The notes under the pieces were generated by a model. That model had not been told where the DNA came from and made no database searches. It saw only the letters and a program-made list of their open reading frames with translations. A DNA stretch of 64,000 nt, taken from positions 10,971,982 to 11,035,981 of the forward strand of contig OX388314.1 in the NCBI GenBank assembly GCA_947579605.1. The letters are read 5' to 3'. Of this stretch, positions 44,253-56,688 are shown piece after piece. The DNA comes from Athripsodes cinereus (taxonomy: Eukaryota > Arthropoda > Insecta > Trichoptera > Leptoceridae). Position 1 is the first letter of the stretch, and each line of letters begins with the position of its first letter. A program made the translations under genes and the position numbers.

Positions 44253-45904
44253 CTTAAATACAAGCCTTATATTTGTAGATTGTACGGCAATCATTAATTA
44301 ATAATAATGTATTGGTATCCGATTTGTATTAGTAGAAAATAATTATTATAGTTAACGGTGAACTAATACGATTAGAAGGGAAAATCCTCTCATATGTATA
44401 TTAAGGCTCGTTTGTACAAATGTTCGTTTAGGTTAAATTGCGCTCTTCATATTTATTTATTTATATGCAAAACAGAAAAATATCCACTTTTCAAAGCTAG
44501 GTTTTTTGAGCAAGTAAAATGTCAATACAACGCTCTTTTCGAGACCACAAGACACAAACCAGCCTCCTCTTTTGCTTCAATTGAGTAACTTCACGCGACA
44601 TTCCTAGCCCTCTTATTTCATTCAGATCATCGTTCTTTATCTTAGAAAGGGCGTATTACGAAACAAAAACGTCTTAGCTGGAATGAAAATATGCATCTTT
44701 TTATTTATTAGCATTAAAAATAATTATAATGATTTTATGAAACATTGCAGTATTATTCCACCAAAGTAATAATCCTCTACCTGAAATATATTGTTTCTCT
44801 ATCTTGAAGTTTGTATTATAATTTGTTTTGAGTTAAACAAAGCTTTAGTAATTGAGTGGTACATGAACTAAACTGTTATTTTTAAAGGTATAGGAATATT
44901 TAACATAAATATTAATACTTATATTTCAAAACACTGCCCAAAATAAAGTTCAGATTGATTGATTTATTCGTAGCATCTGTTTTAATACCAAGATTTGGGA
45001 TAGTCCAAGTATGAAGGAAATAACTAGCTATTCTACGTAACCCACCTATCTATATAATGCTGAGTTCAGAAGCCAGTAGTTTCACTAAAAATCAAGGACG
45101 GTTCTCATTCCACACAACTCCTAAGTTAACATGGTGGGTGGTATTGTATTATATTGTATTTAAGTTATTTACTTTTGAAAGGTTACATTAAATTATTGTT
45201 TACCCTGATTTATTGAATCTACTCTTTTCTCTAATAATAAACCTACTACCTCCCTTACTGAATCGGTCTCAGTGTAAGTAAACTTGGTGCTTTAGGCAAA
45301 CAAATGGAATAACACTTTTGTAAAACACTTCTTTCAAAGAATTAAATAAAATTCAATATGTATTTGAAAGCTGTCTTCATTACCCATTAGATGTTCTTAT
45401 TACTACTGATCGGCTAAAGTATGGTGAGAGAGGATCTCATAATGCATTGAAATAACTTCTCTGCTAATAGCTAAATAAATAAAACAAATGTTTTATTCTA
45501 CTATTTGTTTATGTGACGAGAGAGACGTCTTTCGTATTGTTAGGATATTGTCAATCTGATTTGAAAAATACAAATTTAATAATAATTATTATATCAAAAT
45601 GTATGTAACAGAAACTAATTTCAAAAATTCACCAATTGATATGAGAAAGAATAGTTTTTTTTTATATTTGAATATATTTGTATTTTTCAAATCAGATTGA
45701 CTACCTAAACATCGACACAGTGAATTAATCTCTGTTAATAATATACTGATACAGGTCTTGGAATTTTCAGCAGACAAATTTCAAGTTCACATCCTCCTGT
45801 AGCCAACTTCAGACCCAATCCACCTTCATTATACGAACATTTTACTTACTATTATGAAATCAGAAACCGCGATTGGAGAACCATGTCTACACAATGCAAC
45901 ATTG
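44253..45904. other. unannotated AT-rich sequence
   Basis: No feature recognised. Confidence 0.4.
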
Positions 45905-46170
45905 TGTAAAATCTAATCGGAAGAAGTGAGGAAGGTGTCCCATCGCTTACGAATTGGCTCTAGGCTGGCTTAAGTGAACACTTTCGGTGTCCATGGACAA
46001 CGTTCACCAATTTCACCATTCTCACTGTCACGATATAAGGTCCACCAATCGAGAGACGCTTTATGCAAACCTTAGAAGCGACCATCTTTTTGGGATCTCA
46101 TTTTCTCAAATTTCTCAAATGGATCGCGATCTCCCTGAAAATGGATCGTTATCTTCTGCACCCAAATCCG
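45905..46170 (+). mobile_element. possible LINE relic
   Basis: gtgtcccatcgcttacgaat, then ggctctaggctgg, translates as VPSLTNW plus RLA-like, resembling VPMLTNRLRLV of the relic at 46640-46795 in opposite orientation. A 45-base echo occurs at 25465-25500. The rest (a 62-codon frame from 45987) is unrecognised. Confidence 0.35.
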
Positions 46171-46404
46171 GTTAATCAATAAAAAAAAATAGTAAATATT
46201 GTAAACATTTACTATTATGGTATTATTGTGGATTATCATAGTTTGTTACAATCTCAGATTAATCTTATAAATAGAAAAATATATATTCTTGTATTGTGTT
46301 CGTATTATACCCACGACAAAGTACTTTTATTTTGGTTCGGTGTTTTTTTTAATAGTTCGTTGTCTGGCACCGTCACATATATGGGAAATACTGATATGCG
46401 TTAT
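46171..46404. other. unannotated AT-rich sequence
   Basis: No feature recognised. Confidence 0.35.
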
Positions 46405-46795
46405 TTATTTACGGCTTATTAGCCTTTTACACAATATTTTACATTAGTACAATATCGTAAGAAAACCTCCAAACACAAAATTAACAAATCAATATTACAA
46501 ACATACATCTATCATTACAATTTTAAAATAAAACAACAGAAGGCATCCAAAATAATATCAATAGATAAAATTAACACAAATTTAACAGAATTCGATAATA
46601 TTATGCTTCAGCAAATGAAAATTAAAATTGTAAAATTACTTAACCAGCCTAAGGCGATTCGTAAGCATCGGGACACCTTTCCTGTTACATACAAAAGGCA
46701 GTTTGCACAGTCTGTTGGTTGTACGGATGAGGTGTCTGTTGGGTAATATTCTTAATATCTTCACTCTCGCAGGTGTGAAAATCCAGCTAAATGCG
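46405..46795 (-). mobile_element. LINE 3' end relic with C-terminal codons and tail
   Basis: The minus strand reads LPNRHLIRTTNRLCKLPF, VCNRKGVPMLTN and RLRLVK stop (about 46795-46640). About 200 bases of untranslated sequence follow, then tgtgtaaaaggctaataagc and an AATAAATAA tail at 46405-46440. It links the C-terminal relics at 30190-30320 with the tail module seen elsewhere. Confidence 0.6.
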
Positions 46796-48865
46796 AAAAC
46801 TTCGTTTAACATTTAAATATAACATATGTTTGTAATATTATGTTTGTGGACCTATTATTTATTACCTGCAAATGGTTTTTCAATATTGTTTAAGGCGAAC
46901 TTGATGGTGATGTAATTAAACGATAATGTTAAAACCCCCATCTTCTGCATAGAATTCAACAAAGAAGAAAACATTTATTTTTTACCAAATAAAAAAAGAT
47001 TTATTATGAGTTTTATGAAATGTAATAATATGTAGAGCCAGGAGTGTTTTCACGGTAATAAAACTGTTTAAAAAGTTTATGTGGAAATAATAAAAGTAAT
47101 GAATTATGGTTGCAAACCAAATTACGCTACTTATAAAAATATTTTAGAAACTTCGAATGTAGTTATGTTTACGTTTAAACAATATTCGTTTTCAAACAAG
47201 TGATGGACAAACTTATATTTTTTATACGAATTGTTTGACAAAATTTAGTAGATTATTAGGTATGTCATAGAATGAAGAAGCGAGTTCTAGGCAATAATTT
47301 TACTAAGTAGACCACAAATAATTTTCTTAACATTATGAAACATATATATTTTTTTCTGTTTTCTTGATATGTTTTATGATTCCGAAATAAACAACTAATA
47401 TATACAAATCTCTCAAATCGGGTGGTTTGCCGTAAACGATTCATCAACTCATGAACACGTATAAAATTATACTTTATTATTGAAATTCGACTTGCAGATT
47501 GTCAATATATTTTTTAAGCAAAGACGAGTTTGAAACTAGTAAATAAATAAGCTCGTGTTTCGTCAGAAAAACATAAATTATTTATATTATACAAAATAAT
47601 GTTTAAAAATATTCATTAAGCGGTTTAATCAAGAGAAACACGTGATTTTTTTATATAACAAAACTCATCGTTTCCAATAAAACAGGAATGAAATATTTAT
47701 TCATTTTACAAGCAAATAGGATTAAGAAGTAATAATTTTTAAAATGGTACCCGTTTGACGAGTTTACATAATATTCAGATAATTAAGTTTTTTGGAGATG
47801 AAGCAAATTTGATCAATGCAAGGAAAATGTAAGTAAAATATAAGTGGAAAAATTAATTCTTAATTGAGTAATACAATAATAATATTAAGTATTATATATA
47901 TATAGGTACAAAATGATTCCAAACAAACATTAACAAGATGTCAAGTTCCAAAACGGCAATGATTGGTGATTTGTTAAGTAAAATATGATTTCCTTAGAGC
48001 TTTGACGCTCCCGAAAGATGATTATCTTGGTGTTTTCTATATATAACCTCGTTCAGTTTATTTTTACTACATAACATGTTTATTGAACAAGTTATTGTCT
48101 TGTCAAATAATACGAGTGAGTATTAGATAAAAAAATATTTTGTAAATATTATGTTTATAAATTTGGCGTATAATTATGACGAATAATTGGAGTACTGAGG
48201 TATCAAATTAATTAAGAAATAAAATCATGAATATGTATTAAATATTTTTATGTAACTTTGCAGATTTTCTGTCAATTTTATTGAAATAAGCTCTCATCTC
48301 GTATAATGTATTAATAATTGCGTTTGGGCCGCACTTTAGACAAGCATGGTTTAAATGATAGCCCTTATGTTTCTGTATGTTTGCAAAAAATAAAAAGTCC
48401 AATCCAAAAGGAACCACGGTCAGAAAGCCATTATTATAATATTTCTATTATTATAACATCATCAATGAAAATAACATCATAATATTATTCTTCCCATGTA
48501 TAAAGGTGGGTGTCGATAAAACGATAAACCGAAAATAGGAGCAATAACTCACATAGAAATGACAGACTTATTGAATACGACTCAAATATGAAAAATACTG
48601 TAGGGTAAGTATTCTCATACAAACGTGGGCATATATTATATAGAATAATTTACCTGCCCGAAACATTTATTTTTGGATATCTTTAGGTAGGTTTGCTCTA
48701 TCAATTTATATAAATAATTCGACCTAAGAGTTGCAATAAATAGCACCTTTTATCCAAATAGCCATTACGCATCACATTTCCGATTATCTAAAATAAAAAG
48801 AGCAGCATATCTTGTAACATATGGTGCACAAGGGAATGTGAAAAACTACTTGAAATATATTAAAT
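46796..48865. other. unannotated AT-rich sequence
   Basis: No feature recognised in about 2 kb. Confidence 0.4.
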
Positions 48866-48911
48866 CGAAAGTTTCATTAAAAATATGCCAATATTTTTAA
48901 TGAAACTTTCG
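48866..48911. repeat. perfect 21-bp hairpin with 4-base loop
   Basis: The arms 48866-48886 and 48891-48911 are exact inverses around gcca. No flanking duplication or relative elsewhere in the window. Confidence 0.9.
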
Positions 48912-48997
48912 GGTAAACAAAAGGTCCTATAGGTAAACTAGATTTCTATATTATTAATAAATATATATATATTAATGTATATGTATCAAAGCTTGAT

Positions 48998-49243
48998 TCC
49001 GTGGAATCGCCGATAAAGAACAAATCTCCCACCCTTTTCTGTCAGTTATCGAGTATTCCTGTGAGAGGCAGGTATTCGTAAAACATCATGTTAAAGACAT
49101 TTTAACTCTTCAATTCAGCAATGAGGTATGCCACCCATCTTAAATATCTTCACTTTTATTGGCACGGAGAGGACAACTCGCGTATTCTTATTTGTAGTTG
49201 GACTGCTGACTACCCCACTTGTAGAAAATGCCATGATGGTATG
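48998..49243 (+). mobile_element. near full-length, diverged family B copy
   Basis: Starts attccgtggaatcgcc, passes tctcccacccttttctgtca and gaggcaggtattcg, and ends ctaccccacttgtagaaaat with gccatgatggtatg. Many substitutions mark it as old. No TSD recognised. Confidence 0.75.
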
Positions 49244-50007
49244 AGCGAATATAAATGAATGTACTAAACTTTATCATTTGCGCCAGTGTTGTCAATAGGA
49301 TGTTCAATAACATTTGTAAATAAATTTTGAACAATATTGAGTTAAGTATCTAGAATTCTTTTTTCAAATCTATGTAACTAGGGTGTAATAATATGACTTA
49401 AATCAATATGTTTTAAGTCACATTCTTTAACCCTTCGTAAAATAAATTGGAAGCTCTTTTTGGCAACACGAAGTGAAAATAAGCATCACACACTCAAAAG
49501 TATTTTTGTGCCATTTAATTTAACCTTCCCTAAAGCATTAAGTACGACCGTTCCAGTACATGTTTTATTTCTAACATAACACTTAATATAATTATATGCT
49601 CGTACTAAAATACCTGTTTCCACTCAATTTCAAGTACCTAATGATAATGATATGATTTCCAAATGTGGGAGTTGGAATATTGTGTAGATAGATGTAGATG
49701 CAGGGGGAGGTATGTTTATAAATAATGATGATGATTCCAAATCCAACGATTGTGATTAAGGATTACAAATAAAATGATTGGATTTTCTTGTAGCAATATG
49801 ATATAAATAAATTTTGTATTATGCGCCTATTCAATAAGGAAATCAATTTCATGTGTTGTATTGGAGCAGGTAGGTACTTCAAAAATTAATATTGAATCAT
49901 ACAATATCTGGTAAAATACTCAGGTTCAGATATAATTTTGATTTAGTTCATCAGTTATTTTAGAAGGATTAACTATGTAACAGTTGCGAGACATTTTGAA
50001 TGTTTTT
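49244..50007. other. unannotated AT-rich sequence
   Basis: No feature recognised. Confidence 0.4.
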
Positions 50008-50120
50008 AAAGTATTGTCCAATGCACATCCGTTACTTGATTATTTAAATCGCGATCGATTTCGGTATTATATCGCTCGTCAATGATATAGGTTTAATGGA
50101 TGTGCATTGTAGAATACTTT
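50008..50120. mobile_element. small inverted-repeat element
   Basis: The ends aaagtattgtccaatgcaca and its imperfect inverse (ggatgtgcattgtagaatac) enclose about 65 bases that themselves hold an atcgcgatcgat word. About 20 of 23 bases pair. No TSD evident; a MITE or simple hairpin. Confidence 0.55.
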
Positions 50121-50198
50121 CGAAATTGATTAAGTGTTTTACAATATACATACTTGGGTATATTGGGAAGCAAGGACACTAAATAAAATTAATGCATT

Positions 50199-50511
50199 AT
50201 AAAACCAGAGGGGGGGAGCTTTATTCCGTTTCTGTTAGCAGTCGGTCACTTTAAGTATATTGGGTGACAAGCCCAACGATACCGAGGCCCGGGGAAAGGA
50301 CAGCTCCATCCTACCCGTCCGCAAGTTTTCCGTCGTCCTGGGCGTCCCTCTTTCACAGTACACCGTTCCTATGACAACGATATCAGAGCGCAGGGAATGT
50401 CGTAGTGGAAAGAGGTGACGCAATTGGCGCAGAGACGCTGTGAATGGAGGAGGCTGGTTTCTGCCCTGTGCTCCCGAGAGGAGCGTTGAGGGCGATGATG
50501 ATAAAACCAGA
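50199..50511 (+). mobile_element. RTE-like LINE 3' end (family H) with 11-bp TSD
   Basis: The insert 50210-50500 is flanked by ataaaaccaga at 50199-50209 and 50501-50511. It starts with a G run, includes untranslated or frame-broken GC-rich sequence (agcccaacgataccgaggcc), then the homologue of the copy at 25222-25357, and ends gcgatgatgatg. Small insertions (gtcgtagtgg) break the terminal frame. Confidence 0.85.
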
Positions 50512-50706
50512 TCCTTAAATTTGTACACGTTTTGAACTTTCTGAATAGTAAATGCTTGACAAATTTCTTGAATATGTTGTAGGTTAGAAATAGCAAAGAC
50601 GGAAGTTTGCGGTACTGGTTTTATCTAATTATCCATTTTTTATAACGTTCCTAAGTACTTATTAATTTTCATTTACTTGAAGCGTAAGTAGCTGAAAACT
50701 CAACTT

Positions 50707-50738
<32 letters not shown>

Positions 50739-51296
50739 TTTTATATCGTTACTCATTTAATTACATTACGATTAAATATATTTGAGTCGATTTTTTCCGA
50801 TAGTCGTAAATTGCGTTAATTATAACATTTTATAGATCCGTATTGAAGATTTTATTGCATTTCCAACAAGTTTCCGTTTTTAGTAGGGCGTTTAGTCTTT
50901 AGCTGATTTCGTGATACGGATGTCATTTAATTCTGTATCCAACGAACCCACTTAAGTGCTGAGCCCCAGATTTTCTGTAATGATCACCAGGTTTTCGCAA
51001 TAAAATTGGATCAATTTATAATACCTATATCATAACATTACACCTTTCTCCAAATGATACGTAGATATTATTTTTTTTATTTACAGAAAAGGTAGATCTT
51101 AGATGTTTACATTATTTTTTTATAAATATAGTGAGGTTAATTAATATATTCGTAAAGTGTTACAAAAGTATGTTAACATTTATAAATCTCCAGTTGATTA
51201 AATTACGAGTATTATGACGTGAATCAAGATATTAATTTTCAAAACCTTACTTCCTTCATCATATAAGTCAAAATTATTTAAAAAATTTTACTCTCA
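50512..51296. other. unannotated sequence with an (AT)n run
   Basis: An (AT)n microsatellite lies at about 50712-50739. Otherwise nothing recognised. Confidence 0.5.
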
Positions 51297-51505
51297 GTAT
51301 GATAGTTGGTCAAAAAGAGCACTGTTCTCCCGTCCGCAAGGGTTCTTTCGGCCCGGGCGTCCCTTTTTCACAATACATCGTTCCTATGACAACGACAAAA
51401 GAGCGCAGGGAATGTCGTGGCGAGATGATTCAGAGATGCTCTGAATGGAGGAGGCTGGTTTCTGCCATGTGCTCCCGAGAAAAGCGTTGATGGTGATGAT
51501 TTAGG
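51297..51505 (+). mobile_element. RTE-like LINE 3' end (family H)
   Basis: Third family H copy: cgtccgcaagggttctttcg, gcgcagggaatgtcgtgg, tctgaatggaggaggctgg, then gttgatggtgatgat. A ~10-base deletion precedes the terminal WRRLVSAMCS codons. It is tail-to-tail with the family E copy that follows. Confidence 0.75.
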
Positions 51506-51524
51506 TAATGAAATCCCATCTTCT

Positions 51525-51960
51525 TCTTCTTCATGTGTCTTGCCGGGTCCCCCCGACGTTGACGACCATTTGAGAGAAAGCTTCCCTGTCTTGGGCGACG
51601 CGAAACAGCTCCTCCACGGTTCTGACACCGGCCCACTGTCGAATGTTTCGAAGCCAGGAGAGCTGTCTTCTGCCAACCCCTCTGCGGCCCTCAATCTTCC
51701 CCTTCATGACGAGCTGGAGTATATTGTACTTGTTACCTCTCATTACATGGCCAATATATGATATTTTACAGAGCTTAACAGTGGTGAACAATTCTCTATT
51801 TACATTGGCTCTACGTAAAACATCAATGTTTGTTATCATATCGGTCCAGGATATTCTTAGCATTCTACGGTGGATCCATATTTCAAACGCTTCAAGGCGG
51901 TTAATTATACTTATTAATTTTAAGAGTCCAGATCCAGTCCCAACTTTAAAATTCCATACC
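51525..51960 (-). mobile_element. LINE C-terminal relic (family E)
   Basis: A 110-codon minus frame (51531-51863) plus upstream codons reads INRLEAFEIWIHRRMLRISW, ELFTTVKLC, YIGHVMRGNKYNILQ, GKIEGRRGVGRRQLSWL, NIRQWAGVRTVEELF, GGTRQDT and stop, followed by a (GAA)n tail (plus tcttcttcttcttc at about 51522-51535). The YIGHVMR and GRR-SWL motifs are those of the post-RT region of RTE-like or ingi-like elements. Upstream of 51863 the frame shifts. No TSD is seen. Confidence 0.82.
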
Positions 51961-53015
51961 GAAATTAAAAAACAAAATAATATAAATTTATTTTTTATGT
52001 AGATGCTCTGTTCTTACGCTACTAATCTCAGTTTATTTGTTTTATAATATAACATAACTTAATTGTTTATTTAAAATCATAAATGTCCCAAACCTTTTAC
52101 CTTAGAAGTATAATAATATGAATAAAATATCCATTTCAAACTCATACATTTAAAAATTAATGGCTATTTTCAAAGTTTTTTGTCATTCGTTTTGCATAAT
52201 TCATTTTAAATATGATATCAAATATCTTATAAGCGATTTTTTTTTTAAATTTCTTTCTCAAGACATCCGAAAAACGTATGAAATCTGTTAAACCCTGGGG
52301 ATTTCATGACAAATATTGTAGTATTATACATCTACTGTACACGTTAACATTATGGTTTCCATGAAGTGCGTCACATCGTTTCGAATTTAGAATTTACCGA
52401 CTGCCGAAACTCCAGATTTGTAAGCCCTTATTAATTATTATAATCGCATAAGCAGAGTAGCACAAAGAATCAACAAATTGGTTTTGAATAATTGTATAAA
52501 TGGTAAAATGAAGGAATATTCCAAACGAGACTTATTATTTAGGTGGCTATAACTTTTACAAAATGAACTTTACCTGGAGTACTACTGACACATTTTCGAA
52601 TCGTAAGCTGTCGAGGGTAAAAAGGGTATTTTGAAAAGTAAAGATTTATTTTATATGTCAATAGGTGGGTGGGAGCCATCTATAAAAAAGTATTGATTAT
52701 TTTGAGTCAGCAAAAAGGCTAAGGAAGTGGTGCTTTGTACGCTTCAATTAGGTACTAAATATCTTTATTTGTTCACAATCTTGCGTATAATAAAGGCATT
52801 AAATGTACCCAACTTCTTTGTGAAGTGCCCTTGTTAAAAGAGTTTTCATTCTTTTTTTTTGTACAGAATTACTTTTCGATGACCTTTAACTATATCTCCT
52901 GGGAATAAATTTTTTTTTTTTTAAGAAATCAAATTCTCACTTGTTTATGCAGTCTTTTAAGATATGTTTTAAATTTGCATATAGTTGCTTATTCATCGGG
53001 TTAGATAAAAGAAAC
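51961..53015. other. unannotated AT-rich sequence
   Basis: No feature recognised. Confidence 0.4.
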
Positions 53016-53066
53016 ATGAAAAAAAAATTGTGCGCTTTAGCAATCTTGCTTCTGTGCCCTCGGTAA
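53016..53066 (+). CDS. speculative signal-peptide-like first exon
   Basis: An ATG opens a 16-codon frame MKKKLCALAILLLCPR, which has the charge-then-hydrophobic pattern of a signal peptide. It would stop at taa (53064-53066), but the bases cg|gtaaca at 53061-53068 could serve as a splice donor, so this could be the start of a small secreted protein's first exon. It lies at the edge of a ~130-base GC-richer patch (53030-53150) next to a family C fragment. The A run in front makes chance a serious alternative. Very weak. Confidence 0.12.
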   Translation: MKKKLCALAILLLCPR

Positions 53067-53149
53067 CATTGCACCCTAGTTTGTGGCAAGCAAACTGTGA
53101 GCTAATTATTTCTACCGCGACGAGCGAACGCAACTGCAAGACGGATAAT

Positions 53150-53354
53150 CTTTTGAGGCTCTGGAAGAGGGCAGAAGACCGGTGGGCCGCCCTAGAAGAA
53201 GCTGGCAAGGGCAGGTGTCGAACTTGTGTGTTGAAAGGCTTGGCTTGGAGTGGCCAGCGGTCCTGGAAGCAGCAGTGGACAGGGATCTTTGGAGGAGGTA
53301 CTTAGGCGCAATGAGCCCCCGACCCAACAAGGACAAGGGGAAGAAGATGTATGT
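53150..53354 (+). mobile_element. RTE-like LINE 3' end (family C)
   Basis: Homologous to 30427-30777 and 58881-59323 from gaggctctggaagagggcag onward, including agctggcaagggcaggtgtc and the gaagaagatgtatgtttg end. Only the last ~200 bases are present. The frame is open in part: WKRAEDRWAALEEAGKG. The 5' flank (53030-53149) is not part of the family. Confidence 0.8.
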
Positions 53355-53401
53355 TTGTATATAGTTAGTTAAATTTATTATTGTTTATAGTGAAATATAA
53401 T

Positions 53402-53439
53402 GGTGAAAAGTAAACAGTGTTTTTGTTAATATCAAATAT
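53402..53439 (+). repeat. short dispersed repeat, pairs with 3338-3375
   Basis: Contains ggtgaaaagtaaacagtgtt and then tttgttaatatcaaat, nearly identical to 3338-3375. Possibly an end fragment of the fold-back family. Confidence 0.45.
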
Positions 53440-54701
53440 GTTTAGATAATAATACTTTAGGATTATAATAATATGATTTCACCACAATTATTTTTTCTTG
53501 CTTTCAAACCTTTGTTATATTATGTACATTATTAGCAATTTGTTATACTTGCAAGAGAACCTGATTCACATTGTATGGTGATAATCTTTTCTGCTGCGTC
53601 ACTTCGAGTTCAAAACAGGTAACAGTTACATTCATGATGAATTCAATCAGAAAAATAAAAAAATGTATAAAAGTAAACCATAACCAAAAAGCATATGGAG
53701 TGCAGTTGTCTAGTAAGGCATGCACTTGTATTTAAGTCAAGAAGTTTCTAGTTAAGTATATCCCCGGCTAGGAAAAAATGAAGGAAACCTTTATGAATTT
53801 GTACTTTTATAAATAGATAGGTATACTTTATTTTCAATAAATTTTCATCAAAAAAAGGGCATTGAAGAGAGAGTAGAGAAATAATATAAAATATGCACAC
53901 ATTCTGCCCTGCCAATGGCCCATCTGTGAGAAGAATTTTGGTCTGAATTTTGATATGACTGCGAGTCTATGACTTCTGATACAACCGGCCGTGAGATGGG
54001 TCTCTCTTCAATGTCTTTTTCAATTTCTTTCAATTTCTTAATTTGAGACTAGCTCGATCTGTGTTAGTTGTCCGTATACATGTTGTAATATGCTATATGA
54101 TATTTAATAAAAAATGCGAAATCGTTTTGGTTCTTTCATTTGATCCTTATACATATTTAGACCAAAGTTTTAATAAAGAATTTATTATTCACTTTTTATG
54201 GGCAAATCGAGATGTGTTTGCAATAAAAAGTCTCAATTCCCTTTTGAATAATAATCACAGCGTGATAAACGACATCGGCGTAAGAAATTCGAATAAACGA
54301 GGTCAGTAAAACTTTATGGGTTATTAATATGTATGCCCAGTTAAATAAATTTACAGGAGTGGGTAATGTTGTTATTTTAGGATTTTTTCAGGAGTAATGT
54401 TGTTATTTTAGGCAGTTGATATTGTGCGTAACATTGATATGAAATAAAATCAAAATAATTGTAAGCATCTATAAATATAAACGAAACGGGATATAATGTA
54501 TCTATATAGTTTTATCTAAAACAGACAATGGGGAACATGCATGTGTGAGGAATATGAATAAATGTTATCAATTCATATTAATAAATATACGCTGATCACA
54601 AATATCCTAATAAGAAACGATAAAATAAAACTTTTCATTCATTATTTTCATTTTAAAAATCCATATTTTCTGTTTTTGAATTAGTCTGATGTGACGTCGC
54701 T
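53440..54701. other. unannotated AT-rich sequence
   Basis: A ~29-base unit with aggagt and aatgttgttattttagg is duplicated in tandem at 54355-54412. Otherwise nothing recognised. Confidence 0.4.
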
Positions 54702-55449
54702 AGGCGCTATTTTGTATTGCCACACATTTCACTCTTAGTACTGCAGGGTTATTCTTGACGCTTTCTTATTCGATACTAATACTTTTTCTGATACTTTTCT
54801 TAAATTGGTATTCTTGAAATTAAGTAGTGGCGCTATTTCGATGCGAATACTTTTGAAAGCTTTTCGTGACTAGAAATCCGTTAATGCGTCTTAATTTAGT
54901 ACTAAATTGGTATTCTTGAAATAAACTTAAGACCGCCAATAAGACGGATACTTATAAAATGACGTTTAATAATAAGAAACCAAAAGTGTTGTCTTATTTG
55001 AAGAAAACTTCGTGGTAAATGATTAAAACATGTAAGTATTTTAGGAAAATAATGTATTTTGTATATTTTTAAATATTGAAATATAACTTATAAATTAATT
55101 GTTACATTATTTCTTCTTTGAGAGCAACTTAACATCAAGTTTTAAGCAAATATATTATAATACGTATACGTTTTAATATGTAAGCATAGTTTTTCAAATT
55201 AAAGTTTGTGTTTGTATTCAATATTTGACATATTTTTACGTGTTGATTTTGTTAAAGGGCTCACGCATTGACGCATATGATATGAAAAACGTTTTGAGAA
55301 GTGCAAAATAACAGTGTCTAAATGCTTAAAGGAAGTTACGTTGGCCCTAAACCACGCTTACATTATAAAAAAATATATATTAAATTTCCCAATCTTAAAG
55401 CAAAGAAAAGATAGTGAATTATCATTAAAACAATATAGCTCATGATATA

Positions 55450-55690
55450 ATATAATTTGCTCTACAATTCGGCCATGGTTGCCAAAATTACATAATGCCT
55501 GTCATCTAATACAGCAAAATTGCCTCTTCCACCAGATATCCCTGTAGAAGATATGGCTTATGCATACTTCTTCTGAAGATACCCATACTGATGAACTAAG
55601 GAGAGATATGAATCAGAGGGATAAATTTTGTTGCAGCATTACAGCGGACACATCAAAGACGAACTTCATAGATAGCAACAAACTTTTGCT
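55450..55690 (+). pseudogene. possible PIF/Harbinger transposase C-terminal relic
   Basis: The plus strand, read across a shift, gives PWLPKLHNACHLIQQN, then LPLPPDIPVED, then ELRRDMNQRDKF. A LHN-C motif followed by a short acidic/proline segment and an arginine-rich RR-RD-F end is the layout at the C-terminus of PIF/Harbinger DDE transposases. Only about 70 residues can be aligned this way; the catalytic DDE region is not recognisable. It could be coincidental. Confidence 0.35.
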
Positions 55691-55984
55691 CTACATAATA
55701 TAATATACATATTAGTAAATATTTTTCTTAACTCAATTACCATACTTTTGCCTTGTTCTTATAATATAATTATTTACTACTTAATTTGTTTCTTTTTTAT
55801 ACATACCCTTTTTTCTAGTCATGCCATGGAAGGAAATATTGTAAAAAATAAAACAAAATAATATTTTTATATTAAAAGTTTATTGGTGACACTTTGTTGC
55901 GAACAAAAATGCAATGGCAACTCATTACAAACATTCATAAAGAAAAACATATTAGAATGAAATGGAAATCTGAGAAGAGTGTGT

Positions 55985-56260
55985 GTGAAAACAGACTGAT
56001 AGAGCGAAGAATGAAAAGATAGAGAAGAATGTAAATTGAAGTGTTGTCAAAAGATAGAAAGTGAATAAGTTGAGATGTTTTGTCAAATTGAAAGAATGAT
56101 GTAAAAATCTACATGGCTAAAAGGAAGGTATCCAGGAAGTGTGGCTGTCCTCGGGTAACATGGTTGGATCACTGTCGGGATTCTGAAGGATGGTGACGTC
56201 AGAAATAGAAGGATATGTATGAGGAATTGTATGAATTTGATGGAAGCGAGAGAAGTAAGT
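55985..56260 (+). mobile_element. strongly decayed RTE-like LINE relic
   Basis: The plus strand has gtgaataagttgagatgttt, aattgaaagaatgat, then atgaggaattgtatgaattt and gatggaagcgag, matching in order the WFGHVERM and MRNCM/EAKD codons of family A (31329-31811). Many indels. Confidence 0.6.
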
Positions 56261-56312
56261 AAACACCTATTTCTTTAGCGATATATTCTCTTAGGGGATA
56301 TGGTGTGGTAGG

Positions 56313-56482
56313 ACAGATAGATGCTACTACTACTACTATACCATCACGGCATATCCCACAAGTGGGGTAGCCAGCAGATCAGCCGCATGTAAGGAACATG
56401 CAAACTGTCCTCTTCGTGCCAATATAAAATCAAGACATTCAGGATGGGTGGCAAACCTCATCGCTGAATCACAGATAGATGC
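56313..56482 (-). mobile_element. 5'-truncated family B copy with 12-bp TSD
   Basis: The element spans 56325-56470 and is flanked by acagatagatgc at 56313-56324 and 56471-56482. It ends with a (TAG)n tail on minus (plus tactactactactata). Truncation at the 5' end plus a TSD shows movement by target-primed reverse transcription. Confidence 0.88.
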
Positions 56483-56688
56483 AACACCATATAATGGGAA
56501 AGATATATATAAATATAAAATCAAGACATTCAGGATGGGTGGCAAACCTTATCGCTGAATCACAGATAGATGCAACACCATATAATGGGAAAGATATATA
56601 TAAATATAAAATCAAGACATTCAGGATGGGTGGCAAACCTTATCGCTGAATCACAGATAGATGCAACACCATATAATGGGAAAGATAG
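56421..56688 (+). repeat. 91-bp tandem triplication
   Basis: Units start with aatataaaatcaagacattc at 56421, 56512 and 56603, an exact 91-base period. Each unit joins part of the family B copy to its right flank (acagatagatgcaacacc, atataatgggaaagat). The three units are nearly identical, so the amplification followed the B insertion and is young. Confidence 0.95.

Noticed and set aside
50235..51694. Antisense frames (for example 50235-50528 and 51368-51694)
   Set aside because: They are shadows of the family H and E LINE fragments on the other strand.
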